Assembly (NCBI GenBank): GCA_964424125.1
Contig: CAYRHS010000195.1
Location: forward strand, 1-5,203
Origin: CAYRHS01 sp964424125
GTDB lineage: Bacteria > Actinomycetota > Acidimicrobiia > IMCC26256 > JAOSJL01
Length of the DNA stretch: 5,203 bases
Direction of reading: 5' to 3'
Shown piece by piece: positions 4,407 to 5,203 of this stretch; position 1 is the stretch's first letter; each line of letters starts with the position of its first letter. Made by a program: the position numbers and the translations under genes. The notes under the pieces are model-generated. The model had not been told where the DNA came from. It saw nothing but the letters and a program-made list of their open reading frames with translations, and ran no database searches.

Positions 4407-5203
4407 GTGAGCTGGAAGCAACGGTTGCGCGCCCGGATGAACCGGGTCCTGGTGCGACGGCGTCTCCAGCTCGAAGCGCTGCCTTACGATTGGGTCGACC
4501 CCGACGGTCTCGGCGACGACGTGTTCACGACGCCGCTCTCGTGTCTGGGGATCGATTTCCGTGCCAGAGCCCAACGCGCTCTGCTCGAAGAGATCGTGAC
4601 CCCGTTCAGGGAGGAGGCGGCGAGCTGGCCGCACCTGCCCGTCGCGAGCGATCCCGACGCCTACTTCCTCGGGAATCGGTACTTCGGACCGGTGGACGCC
4701 GAGGTCTACTACGGCCTTCTTCGTTCGGAGTCGCCGAGCCGAGTGCTCGAGGTCGGAGGCGGCAACTCGACCCGTCTCGCACGGCTGGCGATCGACGACG
4801 GTGACACGGGCACGAGCCTCACGAGCATCGACCCCGATCCCCGTGCTCCGGTTGCCCGAGTCGCCGACGAGCATCTCGTCGCACCGGTGCAAGACGTGGC
4901 GCTCGCCCGCTTCGAGGAGCTCGAAGCGGGCGACATGCTCTTCATCGACAGCTCCCACAAGGTGGTGACCGGTGGCGACCTCCCGTTCCTCTTCTTCGAG
5001 GTGCTGCCACGCCTGGCGACGAACGTGCTCGTCCACGTCCACGACATCCACCTGCCGATGCCCTATCCGCGGCTCTGGATCATCGAGCAGCGCCGTGGAT
5101 ACAACGAGGAGTACTTGCTGGGCGCGTACCTGAGCGACAACCCCGGCTGGGAGATCGTGTGGTCGTCGCAGTGGATGCTGCAGAACGATCCGGCCGGTAC
5201 GCG
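4407..5203 (+). CDS. Class I SAM-dependent methyltransferase, Methyltransf_24-like (partial, C-terminus beyond window)
   Basis: The reading frame is open from GTG 4407 to the window end: 265 residues, without the stop. Residues 112-124 (RVLEVGGGNSTRL) are the SAM-binding motif I with its glycine-rich loop, SIDPDPR at 140-146 ends the second strand with the acidic residue expected to hold the SAM ribose, and GDMLFIDSSH at 175-184 plus LVHVHDIHLP at 208-217 match the later strands of the Methyltransf_24 group, whose Asp/His residues may bind metal or substrate. The closing GYNEEYLLGAYLSDNPGWEI stretch resembles methyltransferases found in glycan and rhamnosyl-modification clusters. The first 100 residues form a basic, helical leader domain. 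No membrane segment is seen, so it should be cytosolic and act before export. GTG 4407 is preferred over the ATG at 4437 because of the leaderless promoter. O-methylation of a glycan is inferred from the neighbours; a small-molecule substrate is possible. Confidence 0.88.
   Translation, partial: MSWKQRLRARMNRVLVRRRLQLEALPYDWVDPDGLGDDVFTTPLSCLGIDFRARAQRALLEEIVTPFREEAASWPHLPVASDPDAYFLGNRYFGPVDAEVYYGLLRSESPSRVLEVGGGNSTRLARLAIDDGDTGTSLTSIDPDPRAPVARVADEHLVAPVQDVALARFEELEAGDMLFIDSSHKVVTGGDLPFLFFEVLPRLATNVLVHVHDIHLPMPYPRLWIIEQRRGYNEEYLLGAYLSDNPGWEIVWSSQWMLQNDPAGT

Noticed and set aside
4296..5051. Long minus-strand frame opposite the methyltransferase
   Set aside because: The plus strand has clear SAM-binding motifs here; the minus frame is Glu/Arg/Val/His-rich, typical of an antisense shadow, and it crosses the end of the LPFTG gene and the hairpin.

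Overview
The window is high-GC bacterial DNA packed with genes on both strands. The GC-rich codon use, the many GTG starts, the apparent leaderless promoters of the TANNNT type and an LPXTG-type wall-sorting signal all suggest an actinobacterium, possibly an Acidimicrobiia-like lineage. The lineage is inference; nothing here fixes a genus. No rRNA, tRNA, insertion sequence or CRISPR array is visible.

Layout. Positions 1-2148 hold three minus-strand genes that read as one operon, in transcription order: a CelD/BioF2-type GNAT acyltransferase (1141-2148), a second, single-domain GNAT acetyltransferase (399-1061), and a family 2 glycosyltransferase of the dolichyl/polyprenyl-phosphate sugar synthase type (380-382 down to the window edge, cut off there). 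A 78-bp divergent promoter region (2149-2226) separates this operon from a plus-strand gene for a polysaccharide/lipid-linked oligosaccharide flippase (2227-3789). A 171-bp non-coding stretch (3790-3960) follows. It carries a sigma-28/WhiG-like promoter motif flanked by a 9-bp inverted repeat, and precedes a small 116-residue secreted protein with an LPFTG sorting signal (3961-4311). A strong GC-rich hairpin without a U tract (4342-4379) closes that unit. A class I SAM-dependent methyltransferase (4407 to the window end, cut off) is then transcribed from its own promoter.

How the genes fit together. Glycosyltransferase, flippase, two acyl/acetyltransferases and a methyltransferase together look like part of a surface-glycan (exopolysaccharide or cell-wall glycan) assembly and decoration locus. 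The flippase would move a lipid-linked glycan across the membrane, the glycosyltransferase would load a sugar on a polyprenyl carrier or on the glycan, and the acyl- and methyltransferases would modify it. The small LPFTG protein may be a wall-anchored component or an unrelated neighbour.

A regulatory pattern runs through the window. The three genes that begin transcription units (acyltransferase, flippase, methyltransferase) each have a TANNNT hexamer 6-7 nt before a GTG start and no Shine-Dalgarno sequence, as expected for leaderless mRNAs. The genes inside the minus-strand operon and the LPFTG gene have clear Shine-Dalgarno sequences. This pattern also helps choose the start codons.
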